The notes beneath the pieces were generated by a model. The model had not been told where the DNA came from. It ran no database searches and saw only the letters and a list, made by a program, of their open reading frames with translations. DNA of 64,000 nt from Candidatus Symbiopectobacterium sp. NZEC151. Lineage in GTDB: Bacteria; Pseudomonadota; Gammaproteobacteria; Enterobacterales; Enterobacteriaceae. The position numbers were made by a program, and so were the translations under genes. Location: the NCBI RefSeq assembly GCF_025962655.1, contig NZ_JAGFPE010000010.1:60708-124707 (forward strand), written 5' to 3'. Shown piece by piece: positions 49,040 through 59,371 of this stretch; within the stretch, counting starts at the first letter, position 1; the number at the start of each line of letters is the position of its first letter.

Positions 49040-52000
49040 TTAATCCGCATCATACCCCAGATTGGGTGCCAGCCAGCGTTCGACATCGGCCACTGACATG
49101 CCTTTGCGCGCGGCGTAGTCTTCCACCTGATCGCGCTGAACCTGTGCCACGGCGTAATATTTGCTTTCCGGGTGACTGAAATACCAGCCCGAAACCGAGG
49201 CCCCCGGCCACATGGCGTAGGATTCCGTCAGTTTCATGCCGGTGTGCGTTTCCACATCAAGCAGTTGCCAGATTTGCGCTTTTTCCGTGTGATCCGGGCA
49301 GGCGGGATAACCCGGTGCCGGGCGAATACCCTGGTAATTCTCGCGAATCAGCTCGTCGTTGCTGAGGTTTTCGTTAGTGGCATAGCCCCAATACACCTTG
49401 CGTACTCGCTCATGCAGATATTCCGCAAACGCCTCTGCCAGACGATCTGACAGCGCTTTCACCATGATCTTGTTGTAATCATCGTGCTGGGCTTCCCAGG
49501 CCTCCGCCAGTGCGTCTTCCTCTAATCCACCGGTTACCGCAAATGCACCGAGATAGTCCGGCTTGCCACAGGTTTTAGGCGCAACAAAATCCGCCAGACA
49601 GTAGTTGGGGAAATCCGTTTTTTCCGTTTGCTGACGCAGGTGATGCGTCACCAACAGCACCTCGTCGCGACGCTCATCGGTATACACCTCAACATCATCC
49701 CCTACCCGATTAGCGGGGAACAGGCCCACCACGCCGCGCGGATTCAGCGTCCCCTGCTCACTGAGGGTATCAAGCATGACATTCGCATCGGCAAACAGGC
49801 GCTTGGCTTCTTCGCCGACCACCTCATCTTCCAGAATGCGCGGATACTTGCCCGCCAGCGACCAGGTCATAAAGAACGGCGTCCAGTCGATATAGTTGCG
49901 CAAGGTTTCAATGCTGGCGGTGACGGCCTGCACACCAACGCGGTGCGCGACCGGCGGCGTATAGTCATCCCAATCAAGCGGATTGTGGTTAGCGCGTGCC
50001 GCCGCCAGCGTCACCGGTGGAGTACGCGGTTTCTTACGTCCGTGCTGAATGCGCACGGTTTCATACTCTTTGCGGGTACGCGCCACAAACTCGTCGCGCT
50101 GGCTATCCGACAACAGCGCCGACACCACGCCGACCGAACGTGAGGCGTTTTGCACATAGACCGTTGCGCCGCTGTAATTCTGTTCGATCTTCACCGCAGT
50201 GTGCGCTTTGGAGGTGGTCGCGCCGCCAATCAGCAACGGCAGCGTGAACCCCTGACGCTGCATCTCTTTCGCCACGTTGACCATTTCATCCAGCGACGGG
50301 GTAATCAGCCCAGACAGGCCGATAATATCGACGTTCTCTTCGCGGGCGGTCTTCAGGATTTTCTCGGTCGGCACCATCACGCCAAGATCGATAATCTCGT
50401 AGTTGTTGCACTGCAACACCACGCCGACGATGTTTTTGCCGATGTCATGCACATCGCCTTTGACCGTGGCTAACAGGATCTTGCCTGCACTGCTGCCTTT
50501 CTCTTTACTCGCTTCAATATAGGGTTGCAGGTAAGCCACCGCCTGCTTCATCACCCGCGCAGATTTCACCACCTGCGGCAGGAACATTTTCCCCGCGCCA
50601 AACAGGTCGCCCACCACGTTCATCCCGTCCATCAACGGCCCTTCAATCACTTCGATAGGGCGAGCAGCCTCCTGACGCGCTTCTTCGGTATCCTGTTCGA
50701 TAAACTCGGTAATGCCTTTAACCAACGCGTATTCCAGCCGTTTTTTCACCGGCCAGCCGCGCCATTCCGCCTGCGTTTTGTTGCTCTCATCGTCGGTTTT
50801 GCTGCCGCGATAGCGTTCTGCCATCTCCAGCAGTCGCTCGGTGCCATCGTCACGGCGGTTGAGCACCACATCCTCCACGGCATCTCGCAGTTCGGCGGGC
50901 AAGTCATCGTAGATAGCCAACTGACCGGCGTTGACGATCCCCATGTCCATCCCGTTGCGAATCGCGTAATAGAGGAACACGGCGTGAATCGCTTCGCGCA
51001 CCGGTTCGTTACCGCGAAAGGAGAACGACACGTTCGAGACGCCGCCGGAGATCATCGCGTGCGGCAACTGTTCCTTGATATCCGCGCAGGCTTCGATGAA
51101 GTCCACGGCGTAGTTGTTATGCTCATCAATGCCGGTGGCGACGGCAAAAATATTCGGGTCAAAGATGATGTCTTCCGGCGGGAAACCAACCTCTTGCGTC
51201 AGGATCTGGTAGGCACGGCGACAGATCTCGATCTTGCGCGCGCGGGTATCCGCCTGCCCCACTTCATCGAACGCCATCACCACCATGGCAGCACCGTAAC
51301 GCCGCACCTGACGCGCGTGATCGATAAAGACGTCGAGCCCCTCTTTCATCGAGATGGAGTTCACGATGCCCTTGCCCTGAATGCACTTAAGCCCTTTTTC
51401 AATCACCTCCCACTTGGAGGAGTCGATCATGATCGGCACGCGGGCGATATCCGGCTCACCGGCAATCAGATTGAGAAAGCGCACCATGGCCGCTTCGGCA
51501 TCCAACATGCCTTCGTCCATGTTGATGTCGATAATCTGCGCGCCGCTCTCCACCTGCTGGCGGGCAACATCCAGCGCTTCGCCGTATTTTTCCTCTTTGA
51601 TCAGGCGTTTGAAACGTGCCGACCCGGTTACGTTAGTCCGTTCACCCACGTTAACAAACAGCGTTGCTGCATCAATGGTCAACGGCTCCAGCCCGGCAAG
51701 GCGGCACGCCACCGGGATCTCCGGCAGCGGGCGCGGCGCAACGCCTTCAACCACCTGGGCAATGGCAGCAATGTGTTGCGGTGTGGTACCGCAGCACCCG
51801 CCAACAATATTGAGGAAGCCGGCACGCGCCCACTCCCCAATATGTACCGCCATGTCGGCGGCATCGAGATCGTATTCACCGAACGCGTTCGGCAGGCCGG
51901 CGTTAGGGTGAGCAGAGACATAGCACTCGGCGATACGAGACAGTTCCGCCACGTATTGACGCAGCTCATCCGGCCCCAACGCACAGTTCAAGCCAAAAGA

Positions 52001-52747
52001 GAGTGGGCGCGCATGGCGCAGTGAGTTGTAAAACGCTTCCGTGGTCTGCCCTGACAGGGTGCGGCCAGAGGCATCGGTAATGGTGCCGGAGATCATCACC
52101 GGCAGTTCAATGCCGAGCGCCTCGAATTCGGTTTCTACCGCATACACCGCGGCTTTAGCGTTCAGGGTATCAAAGATGGTTTCGATCATGATGAGGTCGA
52201 CACCGCCCTCAACCAACGCGCGGGTTGATTCCCGGTAAGCATCGACCAATTGATCGAAACTGATATTACGGTAAGCAGGGTCGTTCACATCCGGCGAGAT
52301 AGACGCCGTGCGGTTGGTCGGGCCCAACACGCCTGCCACATAGCGCGGTTTGCCCGGGTTTTGCGCCGTCCATTTGTCCGCACTGGCGCGGGCCAGGCGT
52401 GCCGCCGCCAGGTTAATCTCCGCCGACAGCGAGGCCATGTCGTAATCGGCCATCGCGATCGGCGTAGCGTTAAAGGTGTTGGTTTCGATAATATCCGCGC
52501 CAGCCTCAAAATAGGCATCGTGGATCGCAGCAATAATCGCAGGTTGGGTAATCACCAGCAGGTCATTGTTACCTTTCAGGTCGCTGTGCCAATCGGCAAA
52601 GCGTTCACCGCGATAGTCGGCTTCCTGCAACCGGTAGCCTTGGATCATGGTGCCCATACCGCCATCCAGCACCAAAATGCGCTGCGCCAGTTGCTCACGC
52701 AATGCTGCAACCCGATTCACCGCCGTTACCTGTTTTTGCTCTGCCAC
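49040..52747 (-). CDS. metH: Cobalamin-dependent methionine synthase
   Basis: A 1235-residue enzyme from GTG at 52747 ([19 protein letters not shown]), compared with 1227 in E. coli; an upstream ATG at 52822 would make 1260 residues and is less likely. Domains follow in order: homocysteine (NCALG, then [11 protein letters not shown] with zinc cysteines, 1-350), methyltetrahydrofolate (about 350-650), B12-binding ([13 protein letters not shown] with the axial His, about 755) and AdoMet reactivation (ending YPACPDH...[19 protein letters not shown]). It makes methionine from homocysteine. Flanked by yefM-yoeB and divergent from iclR. Confidence 0.96.
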   Translation of the reverse strand: MAEQKQVTAVNRVAALREQLAQRILVLDGGMGTMIQGYRLQEADYRGERFADWHSDLKGNNDLLVITQPAIIAAIHDAYFEAGADIIETNTFNATPIAMADYDMASLSAEINLAAARLARASADKWTAQNPGKPRYVAGVLGPTNRTASISPDVNDPAYRNISFDQLVDAYRESTRALVEGGVDLIMIETIFDTLNAKAAVYAVETEFEALGIELPVMISGTITDASGRTLSGQTTEAFYNSLRHARPLSFGLNCALGPDELRQYVAELSRIAECYVSAHPNAGLPNAFGEYDLDAADMAVHIGEWARAGFLNIVGGCCGTTPQHIAAIAQVVEGVAPRPLPEIPVACRLAGLEPLTIDAATLFVNVGERTNVTGSARFKRLIKEEKYGEALDVARQQVESGAQIIDINMDEGMLDAEAAMVRFLNLIAGEPDIARVPIMIDSSKWEVIEKGLKCIQGKGIVNSISMKEGLDVFIDHARQVRRYGAAMVVMAFDEVGQADTRARKIEICRRAYQILTQEVGFPPEDIIFDPNIFAVATGIDEHNNYAVDFIEACADIKEQLPHAMISGGVSNVSFSFRGNEPVREAIHAVFLYYAIRNGMDMGIVNAGQLAIYDDLPAELRDAVEDVVLNRRDDGTERLLEMAERYRGSKTDDESNKTQAEWRGWPVKKRLEYALVKGITEFIEQDTEEARQEAARPIEVIEGPLMDGMNVVGDLFGAGKMFLPQVVKSARVMKQAVAYLQPYIEASKEKGSSAGKILLATVKGDVHDIGKNIVGVVLQCNNYEIIDLGVMVPTEKILKTAREENVDIIGLSGLITPSLDEMVNVAKEMQRQGFTLPLLIGGATTSKAHTAVKIEQNYSGATVYVQNASRSVGVVSALLSDSQRDEFVARTRKEYETVRIQHGRKKPRTPPVTLAAARANHNPLDWDDYTPPVAHRVGVQAVTASIETLRNYIDWTPFFMTWSLAGKYPRILEDEVVGEEAKRLFADANVMLDTLSEQGTLNPRGVVGLFPANRVGDDVEVYTDERRDEVLLVTHHLRQQTEKTDFPNYCLADFVAPKTCGKPDYLGAFAVTGGLEEDALAEAWEAQHDDYNKIMVKALSDRLAEAFAEYLHERVRKVYWGYATNENLSNDELIRENYQGIRPAPGYPACPDHTEKAQIWQLLDVETHTGMKLTESYAMWPGASVSGWYFSHPESKYYAVAQVQRDQVEDYAARKGMSVADVERWLAPNLGYDAD

Positions 52748-52952
52748 CCTGACCCCACCGAACTTGTTAGCATTATTCAAATTATGATTGCTTATCGTAA
52801 CAATCTGCCCGTTCCGCGTCACATGAGAGTTTTTCAGTCTTTCCCCCCTTTTTTGCGCCTTTCGCTACTAACCTGCCTGAAACCTAAAGAATAGTTGCAA
52901 TCCCGAAGGAAAAAATGAAAACTAATTCCACCATACAGAAAGGAGCCGAAAT

Positions 52953-53786
52953 ATGACGCCACCGGAGCCCGCCAAACGCGGCAAAAAACCACGGGGTGCT
53001 GTCAGCACCAACGTACAGGCGACAGGCCAGGTGCAGTCACTGACGCGTGGGCTAACGCTGCTGGAACTGATTGCCCAAGCCAACGGCAGCGTCGCGCTTA
53101 CCGATCTGGCGCAGCAGGCCGGTCTGCCCAACTCCACCACTCACCGTTTATTGACCACCATGCAACAGCAGGGCTTTGTGCGTCAGGTGGGGGATTTGGG
53201 ATTCTGGACCATCGGCTCCCACGCTTTTATCGTCGGCAGCAGCTTTTTGCAAAGCCGCAACCTGCTGGCCATGGTGCACCCCATGTTGCGTAAATTGATG
53301 GAAGCCTCGGGCGAAACCGTCAATCTGGCGGTGTTGGACAACAGCGATCACCAGGCGATTATTATCGACCAGGTGCAGTGCACTGCGCTGATGCGCATGT
53401 CTGCGCCGATTGGCGGAAAGCTTCCGATGCACGCCTCCGGCGCGGGAAAAGCCTTTCTGGCAAACCTGAGCGACGATCAGGTCAGCAGCCTGCTGCATCG
53501 CAAAGGATTGCATGCCTATACTCACGCCACGCTGGTTTCGCCGGTGCATCTGAAAGAAGATTTGGCGCAAATCCGCCGACGCGGTTACTCCTTTGACGAT
53601 GAAGAACACGCGCTCGGGCTACGCTGCATCGCAGCCTGTCTGTTCGACGAGCACCGCGAACCGTTTGCCGCCATCTCCATCTCTGGCCCGATCTCCCGCA
53701 TCACGGACGATCGCGTAACCGAACTCGGGGCGTTGGCGATCGGTGCAGCCAAAGAAGTCACGCTGGCTTATGGTGGAATCCGTTAA
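52953..53786 (+). CDS. iclR: Glyoxylate bypass repressor IclR
   Basis: A 277-residue repressor of aceBAK. The winged helix is at about 35-85 (LTDLAQQAGLPNSTTHRLLTTMQQQGF) and the effector-binding domain follows, with GAGKAFLA and CIAACLFD conserved. Located between metH and (further right) aceBAK, as in E. coli, although a three-gene lipid cluster intervenes here. Its targets are the sites upstream of aceB. Confidence 0.95.
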   Translation: MTPPEPAKRGKKPRGAVSTNVQATGQVQSLTRGLTLLELIAQANGSVALTDLAQQAGLPNSTTHRLLTTMQQQGFVRQVGDLGFWTIGSHAFIVGSSFLQSRNLLAMVHPMLRKLMEASGETVNLAVLDNSDHQAIIIDQVQCTALMRMSAPIGGKLPMHASGAGKAFLANLSDDQVSSLLHRKGLHAYTHATLVSPVHLKEDLAQIRRRGYSFDDEEHALGLRCIAACLFDEHREPFAAISISGPISRITDDRVTELGALAIGAAKEVTLAYGGIR

Positions 53787-53845
53787 TATTTCTGCAAACT
53801 TGGCTATAATGTGCGCTCTCGATTTCACTTCACGAGCACAGGGTT

Positions 53846-54508
53846 ATGGAAAAGGACATCCAGGATCGCCGTCCGATTCGGGCGCGCGAGACACGATGGG
53901 CAACGGCGACAGCACGCTATTTACGCCGTAAAGGTTATACGCCCAATGCTATCTCACTCTTCAGTATTCTGTTCGCCGCCCTTGGCGCGCTCTGTTTTCT
54001 CATCGTGTGGCGCTGTGACAGCGAAGGCCTGCAACGGGGTTTGTTGATCGCTGGCGCGCTCGGTATTCAGGGGCGCTTACTGTGTAACCTGCTTGACGGC
54101 ATGGTCGCGGTTGAGGGAGGAATGCGCAGTCCGGCGGGGGCGGTGTATAACGAATTGCCCGACCGCGTATCCGATACCTTGCTGTTGTTGGGCATCGGCT
54201 ACGGCATACTGCAACACCCTTACGCGCCGCTGCTGGGCTGGGGGGCGGCACTGCTGGCGCTGGCAACCGCGTATATTCGCCTGCTGGGCGGCACCTGCGA
54301 ATTGGCGCAGCGCTTCAGCGGCCCCATGGCGAAACAGCACCGCATGGCACTGCTCACCGCAGGTGCCATTGTGGCCGCAATAGTGCCACAGTGGGGACAG
54401 TCTATTTTTACCCTCCTCCTTGCCGCGATACTGCTGGGTGCCGGAGCAACCTGCATTCATCGTACTCGCCAGATTATCCGCGACCTGTCATCAGGAGAAC
54501 CGTCATGA
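53846..54508 (+). CDS. CDP-alcohol phosphatidyltransferase family protein (YnbA-like)
   Basis: A 220-residue membrane enzyme of the CDP-alcohol phosphotransferase family. The active-site block is DGMVAVEGG...G-N-E-L-P-D-R-V-S-D (about residues 88-113): relative to the consensus DGxxAR-x8-Gx3Dx3D the Arg is Val and the first Asp after Gly is Asn, with the last two Asp kept. E. coli YnbA has the same variant. Six or so hydrophobic segments follow. It is the first of three tightly packed lipid genes; the stop overlaps the acyltransferase start by 4 bp. The product lipid is not known. Confidence 0.85.
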   Translation: MEKDIQDRRPIRARETRWATATARYLRRKGYTPNAISLFSILFAALGALCFLIVWRCDSEGLQRGLLIAGALGIQGRLLCNLLDGMVAVEGGMRSPAGAVYNELPDRVSDTLLLLGIGYGILQHPYAPLLGWGAALLALATAYIRLLGGTCELAQRFSGPMAKQHRMALLTAGAIVAAIVPQWGQSIFTLLLAAILLGAGATCIHRTRQIIRDLSSGEPS

Positions 54509-55146
54509 CATTCAGCCCCGATAAAACGCTGGTACGTGCGCTGCTGGTAACCGTGTGTCGCTTGCTGACCGGTATCAAAGCACGCTGGCGCGCCACCCCG
54601 CAGGTAGAACAACCGACCATTTATTACGCCAATCACAGCAGCCATCTCGATGGTTTGGTGATCTGGGCCAGCCTGCCAGCAACAATGCGCGATCGGGTAC
54701 ACCCCGTCGCCGCCGCCGATTACTGGCAGAAATCCGCGCTGCGCCGCTATCTCTCTGCGCGCATCTTCGGTGCGGTGCTGATTGAGCGTAAGCGCAAATC
54801 CGGGGCACCGTTCTCCAGTGAGGATCTGTTGGCCCCGCTGGTAACGGTGCTGGAAAAGCAGGAGTCATTGATATTTTTCCCCGAAGGCACGCGCGGTGGT
54901 GGCGACGAATTGGGCGAATTCAAGAGCGGGCTGTTTCATCTGCTGCAACGTTACCCCGATGCGCGTCTGGTGCCAGTCTGGTTAGAAAACCTGAATCGCG
55001 TGCTGCCAAAAGGCTCGAGGCTGGTCGTTCCCATCATTTGTAGCGCCACCTTCGGCGAGGCCCTCTCTGGCCCCGCACAGGATGAAACCAAAATCGAGTT
55101 TCTGAACCGGGCGAAACAGGCGCTGGAGGCGCTGTCACATGCGTAA
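54505..55146 (+). CDS. PlsC-family 1-acylglycerol-3-phosphate acyltransferase-like protein
   Basis: A 213-residue acyltransferase from the ATG at 54505 after CAGGAGAA. The catalytic motif NHSSHLD (about 47-53) and FPEGTRGGGDELGEFKSG (about 125-142) are the two main family blocks. It overlaps the previous gene by 4 bp and the next by 8 bp, so the three are one transcription unit. Acyl acceptor unknown; lysophospholipid or an unusual glycerolipid are likely. Confidence 0.88.
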   Translation: MTFSPDKTLVRALLVTVCRLLTGIKARWRATPQVEQPTIYYANHSSHLDGLVIWASLPATMRDRVHPVAAADYWQKSALRRYLSARIFGAVLIERKRKSGAPFSSEDLLAPLVTVLEKQESLIFFPEGTRGGGDELGEFKSGLFHLLQRYPDARLVPVWLENLNRVLPKGSRLVVPIICSATFGEALSGPAQDETKIEFLNRAKQALEALSHA

Positions 55147-56071
55147 AGTCGACAATGAATTGCTCCTGCTGTTAGGCGGTTTATTTATTCTGCTGATGGT
55201 CGCCAGCCTGATCGGGTTTATGCTTTCACGCCGCAAGCAAAATGACACCATTGCCAACCTCAACGCCAGAATCCGCGCCTGGTGGGTGATGTGTACCATC
55301 TCGGTGATCGCCATGCTGATCGGTCCGATAGGCTCCGTGGTGTTATTTGCGCTGATGTCGTTTTACGCGCTGCGCGAATGCGTGACGTTGACGCCCACGC
55401 GTCGGGGCGATCATGAAGCGCTGTTCTGGTGCTTCTTTATCATTCTGCCGCTGCAATATCTGCTGGTGGGGATTGAATGGTACAACCTGTTTGTGATTTT
55501 CATTCCGGTGTACGCCTTTCTGTTTATTCCCGCCCGCGTGGCACTGGCGAGCGACACCACGCACTTCCTCGAACGCTGTGCCAAGATCCAGTGGAGCCTG
55601 ATGATCGCCGTCTACTGCGTCAGTCATGCCCCTGCGCTCCTGATGATCTCCATTCCTGGCTTTGAAGGTGAGAATATCAAGCTGGTGCTGTTCATGATGA
55701 TTGTGGTGCAGATTTCGGATGTATTGCAGTACGTGTTCGGCAAGCTGTGGGGCAAACGCGCTATCGTGCCTAAGCTGAGCCCGAATAAAACAGTGGAAGG
55801 GTTTGTCGGCGGCATTCTCAGCGCCAGCCTGATCGGTGCCGCGCTGTTCTGGGTTACGCCGTTTAGCCCGGTCGCAGCCTTCTTCATCTCGCTGTTGATC
55901 ACCCTGTTGGGCTTTGCAGGTGGCTTATGCATGTCAGCCATCAAACGCGATCGCGGCGTGAAAGATTTCGGCGCTATGCTGGAAGGCCACGGCGGCATGA
56001 TGGATCGCATCGATTCGCTGTGCTTCGCCGCCCCGGTGTTCTTCCACGTGGTACGCTATTTTTATAGCTAA
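55139..56071 (+). CDS. CdsA-family phosphatidate cytidylyltransferase (YnbB-like)
   Basis: A 310-residue membrane protein with about eight helices. The family signature IKRDRGVKDFGAMLEGHGGMMDRIDSLCFAAPVFFH near residues 262-297 includes the conserved Asp residues needed for CTP-dependent activation of phosphatidate. This gene follows the acyltransferase with an 8-bp overlap. Together with the YnbA-like enzyme, the set could take lysophosphatidate to CDP-diacylglycerol and then transfer it to an alcohol. Confidence 0.88.
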   Translation: MRKVDNELLLLLGGLFILLMVASLIGFMLSRRKQNDTIANLNARIRAWWVMCTISVIAMLIGPIGSVVLFALMSFYALRECVTLTPTRRGDHEALFWCFFIILPLQYLLVGIEWYNLFVIFIPVYAFLFIPARVALASDTTHFLERCAKIQWSLMIAVYCVSHAPALLMISIPGFEGENIKLVLFMMIVVQISDVLQYVFGKLWGKRAIVPKLSPNKTVEGFVGGILSASLIGAALFWVTPFSPVAAFFISLLITLLGFAGGLCMSAIKRDRGVKDFGAMLEGHGGMMDRIDSLCFAAPVFFHVVRYFYS

Positions 56072-56091
56072 GCGCTATAGCCAGAGCGGCA

Positions 56092-57834
56092 TTAGCTGGC
56101 CTGTTGACGCTTACCGTAGCGCACGCAAAAGCGTTGCCGCCTGCGGTAGGCGTAGACATCCTCCACATAGCCGTCACGAATGCGCGCCTGCAAATGACGC
56201 CAGTAATCGGCGGAAAACAGCTCGCGGTGCATCTCCTCAAACATCGCCAACTGCGCCTTGTCGGCAAACAGGAATTGGCGAAACTCCTCGGGAAACACAT
56301 CGTTCGGCGCTACGCTGTACCAGGGCTCGCTCGCCAACTCATCCTCCGGGTAGCGCGGCGCGGGAATATCGCGGAAATTCACCTCGGTCATATAGCAAAT
56401 TTCATCGTAATCATAAAACACCACCCGCCCGTGGCGCGTTACGCCGAAATTCTTGAACAGCATGTCACCGGGAAAGATATTGGCCGCCGCCAACTGCTTG
56501 ATAGCATTACCATACTCTTCAATTGCATCACGCTGCTGCTGCACCGATGCACAATCCAGGTACAGGTTCAGCGGCGTCATACGGCGTTCCATATAGAGAT
56601 GGTTGATCAGGAGCTGATCGCCTACATCCTCCAGTTTTTCAGGCACTTCACGGTAAAGTTCTTCCAGTAGTTCTGCACTAATCTGGCGCTTATCAATCAC
56701 GAAATTCTCATACTCCTGGGTATCCGCCATGCGCCCCACCCGGTCGTGTTCTTTCACCAACTGATAGCAGGACCTTACCCGCGCGGCGCTGACCTCTTTC
56801 TGCGGCGCAAAGCGATCTTTGATCACCTTAAATACCCGATCGAACGACGGCAGAGTGAACACCAACATCACCATTCCCTTAACGCCCGGAGCAATAATGA
56901 ATTGCTCATGAGAGGCGGCGACATGGTTGAGGTATTCGCGGTAGTACTCGGTTTTGCCGTGCTTTTGGCAGCCAATGGCGCAATAAAGCTCCGCCGTGGT
57001 TTTCCCCGGCAAGATATCCCGCAGCCAAGCCACCAGCGCCCCCGGCTGCGGGGCATACACCATAAAGTAGGAGCGAGCGAAACCAAACACGATGCTGGCT
57101 TCCGCTTTACTGATAAGGCAAGTATCGATAAACAACGCGCCCTGTTCGGTTTGGTGAAGGGGCAGCAGAAACGGCAGCGTCTCATCAGGCAATATCAGCT
57201 TGCCCACCAGCCACGCCGCCTTGTTACGGTAAAACAGTTCGTTAGCCACCTGTAAGCGCGCCTCGGCTAACTGCTGCGCGCTAAACGCCTGCGTCAGGCT
57301 GGTGACGATATTGCCGATATCCCGTGTCAGATCCTCCCACGGCAGGCGCAGTGGCAATTCCGACAGCAGTTTATCCAACGTAGCATGCCAGCCTTCACGC
57401 AGCGTAATATCGCGGCACAGCGGGCGCGATATCTCGCACATACGCCGCTCAGGCTGCGAACTGAACACAAACAGCTTATCCGTCGTGAGTTCGCGATGAT
57501 TGAACAATCGGCAGTAGACGGAATTAAAGAAACTTTCAGCAATCTCGAAACGGGGATAGTCCGGCAACAAGGTGGTGTACACAGTTTTCACGCTGGCGAG
57601 AAACGTCGCGTCGTAACAGCGTGGCCCGGTGATACAGCGCAACTGCTCCACCACCAGCCCAACGTGGTGGTCGTAAAGGTGGATACGCTGCTTCATCGCC
57701 TGCTGCACCGCCTGCCAGTCAGCCTGTTCGAAACGCTGCTGCGCGCCGGCGGTCACCTCTAAAAAGCGGCCATACTGCGCATCGAATCCTTGCAGAATGG
57801 TCTGTGCCACCAGTTGCTCCAGATTACGCCTCAT
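56092..57834 (-). CDS. aceK: Isocitrate dehydrogenase kinase/phosphatase
   Basis: A 580-residue bifunctional enzyme that phosphorylates or dephosphorylates isocitrate dehydrogenase to direct carbon into the glyoxylate bypass; E. coli AceK is 578. Conserved regions include AAWLVGKLI, the ATP-loop segment [11 protein letters not shown] and the DFG-like [18 protein letters not shown]. It is the third gene of aceBAK. Hairpins in the gap before it suggest lower expression than aceA. Confidence 0.97.
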   Translation of the reverse strand: MRRNLEQLVAQTILQGFDAQYGRFLEVTAGAQQRFEQADWQAVQQAMKQRIHLYDHHVGLVVEQLRCITGPRCYDATFLASVKTVYTTLLPDYPRFEIAESFFNSVYCRLFNHRELTTDKLFVFSSQPERRMCEISRPLCRDITLREGWHATLDKLLSELPLRLPWEDLTRDIGNIVTSLTQAFSAQQLAEARLQVANELFYRNKAAWLVGKLILPDETLPFLLPLHQTEQGALFIDTCLISKAEASIVFGFARSYFMVYAPQPGALVAWLRDILPGKTTAELYCAIGCQKHGKTEYYREYLNHVAASHEQFIIAPGVKGMVMLVFTLPSFDRVFKVIKDRFAPQKEVSAARVRSCYQLVKEHDRVGRMADTQEYENFVIDKRQISAELLEELYREVPEKLEDVGDQLLINHLYMERRMTPLNLYLDCASVQQQRDAIEEYGNAIKQLAAANIFPGDMLFKNFGVTRHGRVVFYDYDEICYMTEVNFRDIPAPRYPEDELASEPWYSVAPNDVFPEEFRQFLFADKAQLAMFEEMHRELFSADYWRHLQARIRDGYVEDVYAYRRRQRFCVRYGKRQQAS

Positions 57835-57850
57835 GATGTGCTCCGCAACA

Positions 57851-58026
57851 ACGGCCAGCCTGTTGACTGGCCGTCAGACTGATGACGAAGCCCGTTGTTA
57901 GGTGAAGTGCGGCGATGGGGTCGTAACGGCCTTGGCCGTCGGAGCGCCCCTCGGCGCGATTCGCCAGGAAACTCGGGCATACAGAAAAAGCATATCCGGT
58001 ATCTCAACGCCAGCCTGTTGGCTGGC
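57851..58026 (-). repeat. REP-like hairpins between aceA and aceK
   Basis: Three short inverted repeats lie in the 201-bp gap: ACGGCCAG/CTGGCCGT (57851-57874), ACGGCC-TT-GGCCGT (57926-57939) and GCCAGCC-TGTT-GGCTGGC (58009-58026). In E. coli the same gap has REP-type stem-loops that lower aceK relative to aceA expression. Confidence 0.6.
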
Positions 58027-58035
58027 CGATGAGGA

Positions 58036-59343
58036 TCAGAATTGCTGTTCTTCCGTCGAACCGGTCAACGCGGTCACTGACGAAGCCCCGCCCTGAATAA
58101 TGGTGGTCACTTTGTCAAAGTAGCCAGTCCCCACTTCCTGCTGGTGAGAGGAGAAGGTGTAGCCCCGGTTGATAGCGGCAAATTCCGGCTGCTGGACTTT
58201 TTCCACGTAGTGTTTCATCCCCTCGCCCTGCGCATACGCATGGGCCAGATCGAACATGTTGAACCACATGCTGTGAATGCCCGCCAGCGTAATAAACTGG
58301 TATTTGTAGCCCATTTCCGACAGTGCATCCTGGAAGCGCGCGATGGTGGCATCATCCAGATTCTTCTTCCAGTTGAAGGAGGGAGAACAGTTGTAGGCCA
58401 GCAACTTGCCGGGATATTGACGATGAATGGCGTCGGCAAAGCGCTGTGCCAGCGCCAAATCCGGCGTTGAGGTTTCACACCACACCAGATCGGCGTAGGG
58501 CGCGTAGGCCAAACCGCGGCTGATGGCCTGCTCGATACCGGCGTGGGTGCGGTAGAATCCCTCCACGGTGCGCTCACCAGTCACGAACTCGCGATCGTAA
58601 GGGTCGCAGTCTGACGTCAGCAGATCGGCGGCATCGGCGTCGGTGCGTGCGACCACTAATGTCGGGACGCCCATGACGTCCGCCGCGAGACGCGCGGCCA
58701 CCAGTTTCTGAATCGCCTCCTGCGTCGGCACCAGCACTTTGCCACCCATATGCCCGCACTTCTTCACCGAGGCCAGTTGGTCCTCAAAATGGACCGCCGC
58801 CGCCCCGGCTTCAATCATCGATTTCATCAGCTCAAAGGCATTCAGCACCCCGCCGAAACCGGCTTCCGCATCCGCGACGATCGGCAGGAAATAATCCACA
58901 TGGCGAGCGTCATTGGGTTCAATACGGTTGGCCCATTGAATCTGATCGGCACGGCGGAACGTGTTGTTGATACGTGCCACCACCGCAGGCACCGAGTTCG
59001 CCGGATAGAGCGACTGATCCGGATACATGCTGGAGGCTAAATTCGCATCCGCCGCCACCTGCCAGCCAGAAAGATAGATCGCTTCAATACCCGCTTTCGC
59101 CTGCTGTAACGCCTGCCCACCGGTCAAAGCGCCGAGGCAATTCACATAGCCTTTGCGCGCGCTGCCGTGCAACAGCGCCCACAGTTTGGCGGCACCGTGC
59201 TGGGCCAGCGTCGATTCCGGATTCAACGAACCGCGCAGGGTGATCACATCCTCGGCACTGTAGGGACGTTTAATACCGGCCCAACGTTCGCTTTTCCATT
59301 CTTGTTGCAGTTGTTCAATTTGTTGAGTACGAGAGGTTGTCAT
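58036..59343 (-). CDS. aceA: Isocitrate lyase
   Basis: A 435-residue enzyme that splits isocitrate to glyoxylate and succinate. The catalytic KKCGH motif is at 194-198 (C196). Second gene of the operon, 28 bp after the aceB stop. Full length compared with E. coli (434). Confidence 0.98.
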   Translation of the reverse strand: MTTSRTQQIEQLQQEWKSERWAGIKRPYSAEDVITLRGSLNPESTLAQHGAAKLWALLHGSARKGYVNCLGALTGGQALQQAKAGIEAIYLSGWQVAADANLASSMYPDQSLYPANSVPAVVARINNTFRRADQIQWANRIEPNDARHVDYFLPIVADAEAGFGGVLNAFELMKSMIEAGAAAVHFEDQLASVKKCGHMGGKVLVPTQEAIQKLVAARLAADVMGVPTLVVARTDADAADLLTSDCDPYDREFVTGERTVEGFYRTHAGIEQAISRGLAYAPYADLVWCETSTPDLALAQRFADAIHRQYPGKLLAYNCSPSFNWKKNLDDATIARFQDALSEMGYKYQFITLAGIHSMWFNMFDLAHAYAQGEGMKHYVEKVQQPEFAAINRGYTFSSHQQEVGTGYFDKVTTIIQGGASSVTALTGSTEEQQF

Positions 59344-59371
59344 TATGAGGTGTCCTATTTATCAAGCACGG

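Noticed and set aside
50525..52024. 499-codon frame on the plus strand
   Set aside because: It lies wholly antisense to metH and has the His/Arg-rich composition of a shadow frame.
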